Assembly: GCF_013407165.1 (NCBI RefSeq)
Contig: NZ_CP026994.1
Coordinates: forward strand, 1,020,187-1,084,186
DNA length: 64,000 nucleotides
Direction of reading: 5' to 3'
DNA from: Nitrosopumilus oxyclinae
Lineage (GTDB): Archaea; Thermoproteota; Nitrososphaeria; Nitrososphaerales; Nitrosopumilaceae
Positions 43,701-51,379 of the stretch are shown here, piece by piece (position 1 is the stretch's first letter; every line of letters begins with the position of its first letter). Both the position numbers and the translations under genes were made by a program. Below the pieces are notes generated by a model. It searched no databases and was not told the DNA's origin. It saw nothing but the letters and a program-made list of their open reading frames with translations.

Positions 43701-43954
43701 CCATCAGGTCTTTCTTTTTCGATAATGGATTCCACATACTCGGCATTAACTGGAAGAAGATACACTTGATCTGCAAATCTAGTATCAGTTTGTATAGTTG
43801 CAACATTAGGATTAATTAAGACACTGTTAATTCCATCTTCATGTATTGCTTTAAGACATTGACTTCCAGAATAATCAAATTCTCCAGCTTCACCAATTTT
43901 AATTGCACCACTTCCCAGTACAAGGATTTTCTTTAAGGATTCATTTTTAGGCAA
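40712..43954 (-). CDS. carB: Carbamoyl-phosphate synthase, large subunit
   Basis: 1080 residues, the normal length. Two ATP-grasp halves: the N-terminal begins LVLGSGAIKIGEAGEFDYSGSQ and the C-terminal begins GIIVLGAGPYRIGSSVEFDW, the hallmark duplication of CarB, with TLGGRGGGVAYN and VLSGAAMKVVW in the respective ATP loops. The C-terminal MGS-like domain (from about 940) contains FKILATEHTAEFF and would bind allosteric effectors. It makes carbamoyl phosphate for arginine and pyrimidines with CarA, whose gene ends 4 nt upstream. Confidence 0.97.
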   Translation of the reverse strand: MPKNESLKKILVLGSGAIKIGEAGEFDYSGSQCLKAIHEDGINSVLINPNVATIQTDTRFADQVYLLPVNAEYVESIIEKERPDGVMLAYGGQTALNCGVNLNESGILKKYGVNVLGTQIAGIQKTEDRQLFKDSMNECNVPVLKSKTVNNFEDAKKAAEELVYPVIIRVAYTLGGRGGGVAYNEIELHEIVERGLKASLVKQVLVEEYIGHWKQIEYEVMQDYDGNNVIVCNMENVLSMKAHTGDNIVVAPSQTIDNHEYHMLRSAALRATKHVGIVGECNIQYALDPDSAKYVAIEINPRLSRSSALASKATGYPLAYMSAKIGLGYNLSELVNRITKNTTACFEPSLDYIVCKHPRWDFDKFELVNRRLGPTMKSVGEVMAIGRTFEESFQKAIRMLDIGNDGLVLNRTNGTKYTEEEIEYKLSHHDDQVLYHVAIALKMGITVERIYKLSTVDPWFIEKIKNIVNIEEKLKDSELDESLMWEAKKSGFSDKQIARAKDKTPDEIRDLRKNLGVIPSVKQIDTLAAEWPAVTNYLYLTYGGHSNDIVIPQDEKGIIVLGAGPYRIGSSVEFDWGTVNMVWGLQENGEKSVSVVNCNPETVSTDYDICTRLYFEELTQERILDITEFEHPKGIITCVGGQTANNLTLGLAQHGVNIMGTSAEDVDRAEDRSKFSAELDKLHIQQPRWQAFSNLNEAKSFAQEVEFPVIVRPSYVLSGAAMKVVWSQEELKTYVKEATDVSPDHPVVISKFMLNSLEVDVDGISNGKEVVIGSIVEHIDSAGVHSGDAMMVIPPWRLSNKTIETINEYSKKIALTFNVKGPFNLQFLIHDDHVYVIELNIRASRSMPFVSKLVKTNLISLAAKAILDKPLPKIPENKWQKIQNYGIKVPQFSFMQLEGADIALGVEMQSTGEAACFGNSFYDALSKGLTSVGYNLPDKGSALVTVGGAQNKEKLVPTIAKLKQLGFKILATEHTAEFFEEKIGQIEIVHKISEPERKPNISDLLYERKIDFIINIPSTSTLEKYVGMLDDEYQIRRKSLELGIPVLTTIELADSFVKTLEWLRTNKTTKDPIEPYDKYE

Positions 43955-43958
43955 TAAT

Positions 43959-45098
43959 TTATTTCTCCATTAGTTTTTTGAGTTCTTCAAAGACAAATTT
44001 ACAATCAAAAGGACCAGGAGCAGCTTCGGGATGAAACTGTACTGCAATACAACTTTGTTTTTTATGTTTTATTCCTTCAACTGTCTTATCATCTGCATTA
44101 GTAAACCATAATTTAAAGTCAGATTTTTCAATAGATTCAGGAGTTATTCCATATCCATGGTTCTGACTTGTAACATAGACTTGATTATTTTCTAAATTAA
44201 CACAAGGTTTGTTTTGTCCTCTGTGTCCATACTTTAGTTTGTAAGTTTCTGTATTTCCTGCAATGCCAATAATTTGTGCACCTAAACAAATACCCAATGT
44301 AGGAATATTATTTTCAATTAATTTTTTTGCAGTGTCTATAGTATCAGGACATTTTTGTGGGTCACCAGGACCACTACTAAGTACAACACCTTTAGGGTTA
44401 TACGACATGACATTTTCATATGAAGTATTCCATGGAACTAAGATTGCTTTGTAACCAAGTTCACGAACATTTCTTAAAATAGCATTTTTTGCACCGGTGT
44501 CAATTACAACTACAGATTTTTCTTCATCGCCGTAAATTTGTTCTTCTTTTGTAGATACCACATCCATGAATTGTTCAGAATCATAATGTTTTGTAGATTC
44601 TAGTTGTTTTTTAACAGATTCAACATCAATCTCAGTGTCAGACACAACTAATGCTGCCATCATCACTCCACCTGTTCGAAGTTTTTTTGTTAATTCACGA
44701 GTATCAATTCCAGAAATTCCAGGTACTTTTTCATTGTTCATCCATTCATCCAAAGTCATAGAAAGATTCCAATGACTTGCAGTCAAAGATAATTCATGAA
44801 CTACCAACCCACGAATTTGTATTTGATCAGATTCAAAGAATTTTGAAATTCCATCTTTATCAACAATTGATGGATCGGGAACGCCATAATTTCCAACCAA
44901 AGGATAAGTCAAAGTGAGAATTTGACCATTATACGATGGATCAGTTAAAGCCTCAGTGTAGCCAACCATTCCAGTATTGAAAACAATTTCTCCAAAAACA
45001 GTTGTAGAATAACCAAAACCGTGACCATCAAGAACAGTACCATCATCAAAGATCAGTTTTCCAAACTTGTTTGCGTGGTTTGATTTCTTTGTAGTAAT
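43959..45098 (-). CDS. carA: Carbamoyl-phosphate synthase, small (glutaminase) subunit, with non-canonical start
   Basis: Class I glutamine amidotransferase fused to the CarA N-domain: the nucleophile is in TLGICLGAQIIG, with His/Glu in AVQFHPEAAPGP. The first ATG in frame (44969, MVGYTEALTDPSY) starts inside the conserved N-terminal domain. The frame continues 43 codons upstream with excellent CarA sequence (FGKLIFDDGTVLDGHGFG, FGEIVFNTG) but contains no ATG, GTG or TTG before a TAA. An ATT at 45096-45098 preceded by GAGGGT is the best start candidate, giving 379 residues, the usual length. A sequencing error is the alternative. Confidence 0.85.
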   Translation of the reverse strand: MTTKKSNHANKFGKLIFDDGTVLDGHGFGYSTTVFGEIVFNTGMVGYTEALTDPSYNGQILTLTYPLVGNYGVPDPSIVDKDGISKFFESDQIQIRGLVVHELSLTASHWNLSMTLDEWMNNEKVPGISGIDTRELTKKLRTGGVMMAALVVSDTEIDVESVKKQLESTKHYDSEQFMDVVSTKEEQIYGDEEKSVVVIDTGAKNAILRNVRELGYKAILVPWNTSYENVMSYNPKGVVLSSGPGDPQKCPDTIDTAKKLIENNIPTLGICLGAQIIGIAGNTETYKLKYGHRGQNKPCVNLENNQVYVTSQNHGYGITPESIEKSDFKLWFTNADDKTVEGIKHKKQSCIAVQFHPEAAPGPFDCKFVFEELKKLMEK

Positions 45099-45188
45099 TG
45101 TGACCCTCGTAAAGTCCGAGTTATTATGAATTTAAGTTTTATGCGTAAATGAAATTCAAAAAACTGATCGCAAAATAAGAATAATCAA

Positions 45189-46382
45189 TCAGAGGGCTTG
45201 GAACTCTTCGCTCCATTTGTGATAAGCGCGAATCATATCAATAGAAACACTAGGTTTTCTTCTAGCCATTATATTTTTGAAATCAGCAGTTGTTAGATCT
45301 CTTGGTTGGATAGGAGTTTCACCTTCAACTGGTTCATGGTAATCAGGAGCATCGAAAATTTCATGAACTGTCTTAATTTGTGCGGCTTGACAGACATCTT
45401 TAATGTCACTTGCACTATATCCATCAAATAGTTTTGCCAATTCAGTATTGTTTACATTGATATGTTTACTCAACGGAGCAGTATATTGTTCAAATAGATT
45501 TTCTCTTGCTGCTTGAGTAGGTAATGACACATAGATTCTTTTTTGGAATCTTCTAAGGAAAGGCCAATCAAGACTCCATGGTTTATTGGTTGCACCAATC
45601 ACATACAACATCAAATCTTTACCTTTTCCATTAACTCCATCCATTTCAGTTAAGAATTGATTTTTAGTTCTTACTTCTCCACCGACTTCACTACTTCTAG
45701 AGCCTAACAAAGAATCTACTTCATCTACAAATAAAATAACAGGCTTTCCTTCTTTTTCAGCATATTGTCTTGCCATAGCAAATAGTTTTGAAACATTCTT
45801 TTCTGCTTCACCAAGCCATTTACTCATCATAGATGATGCATCCACATTAATGAAATAACCATCCATTTCATTTGCAGTTGCTGCTGCAAGCATTGTTTTT
45901 CCTGTACCTGGTGGACCATAAAGTAACATTCCTTTTGGCCATCCAAGAGGAAACAAATCAGGTCTTTTAGTAGGATAAACTATAGATTCACGTAATGCAC
46001 TTTTAGCATCATCTAAACCAATTACTTGATCCCAAGTAACATCAGGTTTTTCTTTCATAACTAATTCTTCAAAATCATTTTCATTTTCTTGTCTCTGAAC
46101 AGATTTCTTTTGATCTGAATCAGAAGCTTTTGGATCAACTGCTGGTTCAACACCATGAGATTGCTGTAAAGCTTGAATTCTTCCATGGTAAGAGTTACAT
46201 CGTTCTTTGTAAATTTGATTTAGTTTACTAGTAGGATAAAGTTGTAATAATTTTACCAAAGCATCTATTGCATGCTGATAATGTGTGATTGCCATTCCAC
46301 GAGCACCTTGAGAATCAAATTTGATGGCTTCAGAAGCATATTTGCTTGCTGTGTTTTCTAATTCTTGGGGGGCTAAACTCAT
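45189..46382 (-). CDS. cdvC: CdvC, Vps4-like AAA ATPase
   Basis: 397 residues. N-terminal MIT-like helices (about 8-75, ENTASKYASEAIKFDSQGA) are followed by a linker and the AAA domain: Walker A GPPGTGKT at 156-163, Walker B ILFVDEVDSLLG, sensor 1 IGATNKPWSL, arginine finger FLRRFQKR, and a Vps4-type C-terminal helix. CdvC remodels ESCRT-III (CdvB) polymers in archaeal cell division. Two helical genes immediately upstream look like its partners (see 46392 and 46879), one with ESCRT-III features. Confidence 0.93.
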   Translation of the reverse strand: MSLAPQELENTASKYASEAIKFDSQGARGMAITHYQHAIDALVKLLQLYPTSKLNQIYKERCNSYHGRIQALQQSHGVEPAVDPKASDSDQKKSVQRQENENDFEELVMKEKPDVTWDQVIGLDDAKSALRESIVYPTKRPDLFPLGWPKGMLLYGPPGTGKTMLAAATANEMDGYFINVDASSMMSKWLGEAEKNVSKLFAMARQYAEKEGKPVILFVDEVDSLLGSRSSEVGGEVRTKNQFLTEMDGVNGKGKDLMLYVIGATNKPWSLDWPFLRRFQKRIYVSLPTQAARENLFEQYTAPLSKHINVNNTELAKLFDGYSASDIKDVCQAAQIKTVHEIFDAPDYHEPVEGETPIQPRDLTTADFKNIMARRKPSVSIDMIRAYHKWSEEFQAL

Positions 46383-46391
46383 TCTAATTAC

Positions 46392-46877
46392 CTACGCAGT
46401 TTCCTCTCGAGAATTTTGTTGGTATTCTACTGTGTTAATCTCTGTCACAAAATTGGTTAAATTAATTGCACTTGTTTCATGTTCATTATAGTCAGGACCA
46501 TCAAGGTATTTTTTTTTAAAATCAGACTTGTCTGAGATATTGACATGCATGTCTTTGACTTTGTTAATAGAATCCTCAGCAGAGAGTATCAATTCAGAAA
46601 CCTCACCATCCAAATCTTCAAGGGAGCCGGCAGTTTCATCAATTATCGAGGCGAAATGCTTTAGAATTGAGCGCATTTCTTTCTTATCTGCATATTTACA
46701 CATCATAAAATTGGCAATTCCAACAATTTTATCCAGATCTTGTAGTTCCTCCAAGGTAAGTTTATCAATTTTTGAATCCTCTGAAGGTTTTACTTCAGAT
46801 AGTTTTTTGTCAATTATTGAGGAAATAGATTTTATTCGTTCTAGGTCTTTTGAAAAATCTCGTTTTTGATTTAGCAT
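46392..46877 (-). CDS. Helical ESCRT-III-like protein candidate, upstream of cdvC
   Basis: 161 residues, almost all helix. The central region (about 65-110, EMRSILKHFASIIDETAGS then EVSELILSAEDSINKVKDM) has the spacing of helices 3-4 in Snf7-type proteins. The C-terminus is polar with no clear proline-rich MIM2 motif. Its ATG lies 1 nt beyond the TGA of the upstream gene, and cdvC starts 9 nt downstream, so the three genes form one unit. The ESCRT-III call is weaker than that for 46879-47487. Confidence 0.55.
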   Translation of the reverse strand: MLNQKRDFSKDLERIKSISSIIDKKLSEVKPSEDSKIDKLTLEELQDLDKIVGIANFMMCKYADKKEMRSILKHFASIIDETAGSLEDLDGEVSELILSAEDSINKVKDMHVNISDKSDFKKKYLDGPDYNEHETSAINLTNFVTEINTVEYQQNSREETA

Positions 46878-46878
46878 A

Positions 46879-47487
46879 TCAGGTGTTGCATAATTTCAAA
46901 AAATCAAGATTAGGGTACTGCTTACTTAATTTAGAGTCCACCATCAATTTTACTTCATTAAGTTTAGACGAAGATTCATAATTGGATTGACTAAAATCAA
47001 ATCTAGCAGTTGTTAAAGCAGCAGAATCTATGACGATACTACCTAAATGAACTGAGATTTCAGATAGTTTTTGACTACAATTTGGGATTAATTCAAAAAG
47101 TTGTGCACTAACAATTCTAATCATAGGGATTGTAGAGGGTAAAATTTCAGGTATGCTACTTATGTTTGAAATTCTCCCCATGTTCTTTTGTACAGAAAGT
47201 AATATCTCTAAAGAGAATGTTACAAGATGTTCTAGTTTTAATGCAACAGTATGAAGTTTATCAGATTCATCAAAATCATGAATTAAACCTTGATTTGCTT
47301 TTTTTATTTGAATTTGTTTATCATTAAGAACATCAATTACATCATTGAGTATATTTATAGAATATTTTAATCGTGGAACCAGAGTTACAGAATGAGAGAT
47401 GTTTTCAATTTCTATTGAATTAATACTGCATTTTACCAACATACCGACTAACAATTCTAAATTTTGTATTTGAGGACGATGTATCAA
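46879..47487 (-). CDS. ESCRT-III-like (CdvB paralogue) protein
   Basis: 202 residues of mainly alpha helix. The middle reads like the Snf7/CdvB core: YSINILNDVIDVLNDKQIQI resembles the first helical hairpin, then KLHTVALKLEHLVTFSLEIL, MGRISNISSIPEILPSTIPMI and LIPNCSQKLSEISVHLGSI, the last two being typical of archaeal CdvB. N-terminal ~20 residues are variable. No MIM2-type proline motif is evident at the C-terminus. It is the first gene of the operon with cdvC. A filament-forming membrane-remodelling role is inferred from this and the neighbouring ATPase. Confidence 0.7.
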   Translation of the reverse strand: MIHRPQIQNLELLVGMLVKCSINSIEIENISHSVTLVPRLKYSINILNDVIDVLNDKQIQIKKANQGLIHDFDESDKLHTVALKLEHLVTFSLEILLSVQKNMGRISNISSIPEILPSTIPMIRIVSAQLFELIPNCSQKLSEISVHLGSIVIDSAALTTARFDFSQSNYESSSKLNEVKLMVDSKLSKQYPNLDFLKLCNT

Positions 47488-47601
47488 ATATTTTAGTAAC
47501 CACAGTTACACCTATCAACAGATACAATTTTGATTTTTTTTGAGTATTTGTGTAAAGGAATTTAGCTCTCAATTTTACCTAATAACAAATCAAAGAAAAC
47601 C

Positions 47602-48762
47602 ATGGTAAATGAGCACGTTTTAACAGTCAGTCTAGAAGAATTTGGATTAAGTAAATACGAAGCACAGGCATATGTGGCATTAATAGCAAAGGGCACTATT
47701 TCAGCAGGAGATCTTGCATATTATTCAGAGATTCCAAGAACAAAAATCTACCCAACATTATTGAAATTAGAAAATAAAAAACTAGTCATCATTTCAAAAA
47801 GTAAACCAATTATGTGTACAGCAATTGCTCCAGAAGATGCTTTTGATGGAATAATTCATGAGCAGATCAATAAGGTAAACGCCATGAATGCTTTGATTTC
47901 TAATTTAAAGAAAGCAAGTGAAGAAAGTAGAAAGACTCGAGGCTCTGAAGAAAAAAGATATTTTCATTTAAGTGCAAATAACGTCTTATCACAACTACAA
48001 ACTATGATTGAAGGTTCAAAATCATCAATCAAAATCATGACTGACCAATGGGGTTTTGGATTATTAGCTGAATGTAAAGAACAGTTGTTATCAGTATTAC
48101 GAAGAAATTTAGATGTGAAAGTTCTAGTAGCACCATCTCAAATTTGTTCTGAATCGTTTAGAGTAATTCCAGACGGAGTAGAAATCAGAGCATCAGACAT
48201 TACACAAAACTGCTTTATTTTTGATGAAACAGAATTGCTAATGGTAGATAATAGCAATGGTAAAGGGGCAATATTTTCATCTACAGACATTTTGGGAATA
48301 AACCAAGAAAAAATATTTTCCAATATTTGGAAAAACGCAATTAAGACAAAAGCATTAGGAGATATGACAAAAACTGAAGCACAAGAGATTTACAAAATTA
48401 TTAAAATCGTCAATGAAATAGGTTTACCATATTTACTAAATTCTACAATGGTATCTAAAAAACCAGAAGCAGATATGGTTAAACTTTTGGAGAAGAACGG
48501 AGTTTCTTTAAAATCAAAAACACTAGATGACGTGATTGAGATTATTGATGCAATAATGCAAATCACATGTTCAGGCCATGTTAATTTTGAGGCAAATACC
48601 AAAAACATTACAATAGAATCAAAATTAAACAGTGGACATTCATTACCATGGGTGTCAATTTTAGATGGATGTCTTCAAAAACAAGGGTACAAAACAAGAA
48701 CAATCTATCAAAATAATTCAAGCAAAGGCGAAAAAGTCCATATTAAAATAACAAAAAATTAA
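47602..48762 (+). CDS. TrmB-family transcriptional regulator
   Basis: 386 residues. The N-terminal HTH is diagnostic: LEEFGLSKYEAQAYVALIAKG followed by ISAGDLAYYSEIPRTKIYPTLLKLENKKLV, exactly the TrmB pattern. A coiled linker and a phospholipase-D-like effector-binding domain follow (YFHLSANNVLSQLQTM, IKIMTDQWGFGLL, DVKVLVAPSQ). A further ~110-residue C-terminal domain (from about 270) is of unknown type. TrmB proteins usually sense sugars in heterotrophs, but their ligand in autotrophic thaumarchaea is unknown. It is divergent from the cdv-type operon, with a 114-nt gap. Confidence 0.88.
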   Translation: MVNEHVLTVSLEEFGLSKYEAQAYVALIAKGTISAGDLAYYSEIPRTKIYPTLLKLENKKLVIISKSKPIMCTAIAPEDAFDGIIHEQINKVNAMNALISNLKKASEESRKTRGSEEKRYFHLSANNVLSQLQTMIEGSKSSIKIMTDQWGFGLLAECKEQLLSVLRRNLDVKVLVAPSQICSESFRVIPDGVEIRASDITQNCFIFDETELLMVDNSNGKGAIFSSTDILGINQEKIFSNIWKNAIKTKALGDMTKTEAQEIYKIIKIVNEIGLPYLLNSTMVSKKPEADMVKLLEKNGVSLKSKTLDDVIEIIDAIMQITCSGHVNFEANTKNITIESKLNSGHSLPWVSILDGCLQKQGYKTRTIYQNNSSKGEKVHIKITKN

Positions 48763-48766
48763 AAAA

Positions 48767-48925
48767 CTATTCTAATAGTTTTGAATTAGTGTTTAATTTT
48801 TTTTGAGACTCTTTATAGGCAATATATGAGATAAATTCCGAAGTGCTTTGAAAAGGAGCATTACCTAGAAGGTTTTTCTCAATAAATGCAGAAACAGTAT
48901 TTGCTAGTTTTTCACTATCAATCAT
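48767..48925 (-). CDS. Small hypothetical protein (52 aa)
   Basis: Minus-strand ATG 48925. It has an N-terminal helix SEKLANTVSAFIEKNLLG and a polar C-terminus with FISYIAYKESQKKL, which resembles the dimerisation helix of small ribbon-helix-helix proteins but is not clear enough to name. It starts inside the end of the next upstream ORF (8-nt overlap), so the pair is likely translated together. Together they fill the 417-nt gap between trmB and 49180. Confidence 0.5.
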   Translation of the reverse strand: MIDSEKLANTVSAFIEKNLLGNAPFQSTSEFISYIAYKESQKKLNTNSKLLE

Positions 48926-49055
48926 CTTTGTATTCTTGCTTAATTAGTTCAATAGTCTTAGAATCAAATTTTGCAAAGCATTTATTCAATTCTTCCTCAT
49001 CTAATTCTTCGTCATGATACAGCATTACAATAATGAATTTGAGACCAACATTCAT
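48918..49055 (-). CDS. Small hypothetical protein (45 aa)
   Basis: Minus-strand ATG 49055. The 45 residues begin with hydrophobic MNVGLKFIIVML followed by a very acidic helix (DEELDEEELNKCF) and a basic end. It overlaps the downstream 52-aa ORF by 8 nt. The short hydrophobic start might be a beta strand or a weak anchor. Function is unknown. Confidence 0.5.
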   Translation of the reverse strand: MNVGLKFIIVMLYHDEELDEEELNKCFAKFDSKTIELIKQEYKDD

Positions 49056-49179
49056 TACAATAGTAGGTAAGAAAGATGTACAAAATACTCAGTTTTCATA
49101 CCATGTTATAATCAGCAGGCTCCATTGGAGTCAAAATTTTAGTCATCACCAATAAATAATTCAATTAAAGAGTAAGGCC

Positions 49180-49785
49180 ATGCAAATGGTTTCAATTGAA
49201 TATATTTTAGAATGCATGAATGATGAAAAAAATTATCTGGGAGACTTGTGGCAAACTTGCCTAAATAACAAAAAAAGATTCAAAAAAAGCAAGCTAAAAG
49301 AAATTTTAAAAAAAATGGAACTGTTAGGTCACATTAAAAAACACGGCTACAAAGATGATGCATATTATGTAAAACATTATCATTATTCATTTGAAGAGCA
49401 TATTGGTTTTATCAACAACAATATTTTTACATATGAATCTAAAATAAATTCTGCAATTAAAAATTTAGAAAATAAAAAAATATTTTTGGACATATCAAAA
49501 GATCTTAGTGCGTATAAATTTAGTAAATATACAAAATCAGACTATGAATCATTACTAATTAGTATGACAAGTATGTTTGAATTAGCATCATCAATACTGT
49601 GGACTAAAGAAAATAGTGAAGATAAAGAATTAAAAAAAGAAATAACAAAATGCTTTAAACAAATTAATGAATTTATGGATGAAATAAATCGCAGATTACT
49701 TGAAGGGAGAAAAACTCAAGAACGAATAGTATTACAACGAGAATTTACAGGTAAAATTCCAAAAGCAGGATATCTAAAAATATAA
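49180..49785 (+). CDS. Hypothetical protein with winged-helix-like N-terminus
   Basis: 201 residues, Lys/Asn-rich. The first ~65 residues (YILECMNDEKNYLGDLWQTC, SKLKEILKKMELLGHIKKHG) have winged-helix spacing. The remainder is helical (KINSAIKNLENKK, a middle with LLISMTSMFELA, and KCFKQINEFMDEI), with a basic tail. It may be a DNA-binding regulator; no named family is recognised. The 178-nt gap that follows has no evident gene. Confidence 0.6.
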   Translation: MQMVSIEYILECMNDEKNYLGDLWQTCLNNKKRFKKSKLKEILKKMELLGHIKKHGYKDDAYYVKHYHYSFEEHIGFINNNIFTYESKINSAIKNLENKKIFLDISKDLSAYKFSKYTKSDYESLLISMTSMFELASSILWTKENSEDKELKKEITKCFKQINEFMDEINRRLLEGRKTQERIVLQREFTGKIPKAGYLKI

Positions 49786-49963
49786 AAATAATTTTCAAGT
49801 GTCACCAGAGACATTTACTAGATCCTCATCATAAAACGCCCCTAGTGACAATTAATAGGAAATTTTTCACATATACAAAATCTTCTAATTATTTTCAATG
49901 TAGAGAACATACATTTGGTAAATTCAAAATACTAAAATCAGACCCAAATTAAGCATCATAATC

Positions 49964-50419
49964 ATGATTGAAGAAAAACTTGAATCCATAGGAGTTAAAC
50001 TTCCAAATCCACCTACTCCCGCAGGATCATATGTCCCAGTCATACGTACAGGTAATTTGTTATTTATCTCAGGTCAAATTCCAATGGAAGATGGAAAAGT
50101 AATTTTTACAGGAAAAGTTTCAGATAACAATTTAGTGACTGCCCAAAAATCTGCCCGAATGTGTGCAATTAACATACTTGCTCAAATTAAAAGAGAAATT
50201 GGAAGTCTAGACAAAGTTACAAGAATTGTGAAACTTTCAGGATTTGTAAATTCTATGCCAGAGTTTACACAACATCCCAAAGTCATCAATCCTGCATCAG
50301 ATTTACTCTTTGAGATATTTGGAGAAAAAGGAAAACATGCAAGAGTTGCAGTTGGAGTAGCTTGTCTGCCATTGGATTCAATGACTGAAATAGATGCAAT
50401 TGTAGAATTTGCAGAATAG
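49964..50419 (+). CDS. ridA: RidA/YjgF-family enamine/imine deaminase
   Basis: 151 residues. The RidA pattern is clear: LESIGVKLPNPPTPAGSYVPVIRTGNLLFISGQIP, then a helix AARMCAINILAQIK-like, and C-terminal HARVAVGVACLPLDSMTEIDAIVEF with the conserved Arg-Ala-x-Val and final Glu. The protein deaminates reactive 2-aminoacrylate-type intermediates and protects PLP enzymes, including those in branched-chain synthesis. Slightly longer than typical (~130) owing to an N-terminal extension. Confidence 0.9.
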   Translation: MIEEKLESIGVKLPNPPTPAGSYVPVIRTGNLLFISGQIPMEDGKVIFTGKVSDNNLVTAQKSARMCAINILAQIKREIGSLDKVTRIVKLSGFVNSMPEFTQHPKVINPASDLLFEIFGEKGKHARVAVGVACLPLDSMTEIDAIVEFAE

Positions 50420-50537
50420 CCTAACAGACAGATGAAGAAAGTTCTAAAAAAGAATAGAGAAAATAAAATTCAAAGTTAAGAAGATTACTATACCTTCATA
50501 GAAACAATTCATATACAGTTGTGATTTAGTGATAAAA

Positions 50538-51356
50538 ATGCTAAAGATTTCATTATTTATGTTAATCATAATTTCAATGGCATCTAGCTCAGCATTTGCA
50601 GAGCCAACTTTAGAAGTAAAAGTATCATCTGAACAAATCAATGCATTAGATTCAATTTGGATTTCAGGTAAAATAACAGATGTATCTGAATTCAAACCCG
50701 TAAAACTCCGAATTATAGGTCCTGACGGGGCACTTGTTTTTGCCCCACAGTTAGCAATTGGAGATAATGGAGAATTTAAAAAATTATTAAATCATCCAAT
50801 TCCAAGTTTCAAGGCTGGAACATATTTGATTACAGCAAGTCATGAAGATTCAGAAGTAACAGCATCCACTCAATTTACAGTTATAGCCCAAGCAATACCA
50901 AGAAATGAAATTCCAAATACAACTCAAGAGAAAACAATAGAGAGAAAAGTACCGATGGCAACAAATGGAATCACATTGATTGCGGATGCAGTAAACGGCT
51001 CAGATGTAATTGCAATAACTGGAAATACAAGTTTGAGAGGCTCAGATATCACATTAATTGTTAATTCCCCTATGGGGAATCTAATGACTATAGCACAAGT
51101 AACCCCAGGAATTAACGGAAATTTTGAAGTGGAGATTAAGACAGGAGGTCCAATGTGGAAAGAAGACGGCATGTATACAATTACTGCAAATCAAGGTACA
51201 TCATCAGAGATTAAAAAATCAATTCAAGTTGAAATCAAAGACGGAGTAGTAGTACCTGAATTTGGAGTCATAGCTTCACTTGTTTTAGCAATATCAATTA
51301 TCTCCATAATCATAGTATCATCAAAATCAAAACTTGCTATACCAACTAGATTTTAA
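50538..51356 (+). CDS. PEFG-CTERM surface protein
   Basis: 272 residues. A cleavable signal peptide (MLKISLFMLIIISMASSSAFA) is followed by two Ig-like/beta-sandwich repeats (about 25-115 and 140-240, each with a LTVKSP-like SGK/GPDG... and IGDNGEFKK turn). The C-terminus carries PEFG, a hydrophobic stretch GVIASLVLAISIISIIIV and a short basic tail, the PEFG-CTERM sorting signal described in ammonia-oxidising archaea and linked to archaeosortase-type processing. So it is probably a cell-surface or S-layer-associated protein. GTG 50529 is an alternative start. Confidence 0.85.
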   Translation: MLKISLFMLIIISMASSSAFAEPTLEVKVSSEQINALDSIWISGKITDVSEFKPVKLRIIGPDGALVFAPQLAIGDNGEFKKLLNHPIPSFKAGTYLITASHEDSEVTASTQFTVIAQAIPRNEIPNTTQEKTIERKVPMATNGITLIADAVNGSDVIAITGNTSLRGSDITLIVNSPMGNLMTIAQVTPGINGNFEVEIKTGGPMWKEDGMYTITANQGTSSEIKKSIQVEIKDGVVVPEFGVIASLVLAISIISIIIVSSKSKLAIPTRF

Positions 51357-51379
51357 TTCCACATACAAACACAAAGAAT

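Noticed and set aside
49096-49146. 16-codon minus-strand ORF upstream of the small gene pair
   Set aside because: It is too short to support as a gene, and no leader-peptide signature was seen.
49800-49850. TGTCAC...GTGACA inverted repeat in the gap after 49785
   Set aside because: Six-base arms 39 nt apart are expected by chance; there is no T-run to make it a terminator.
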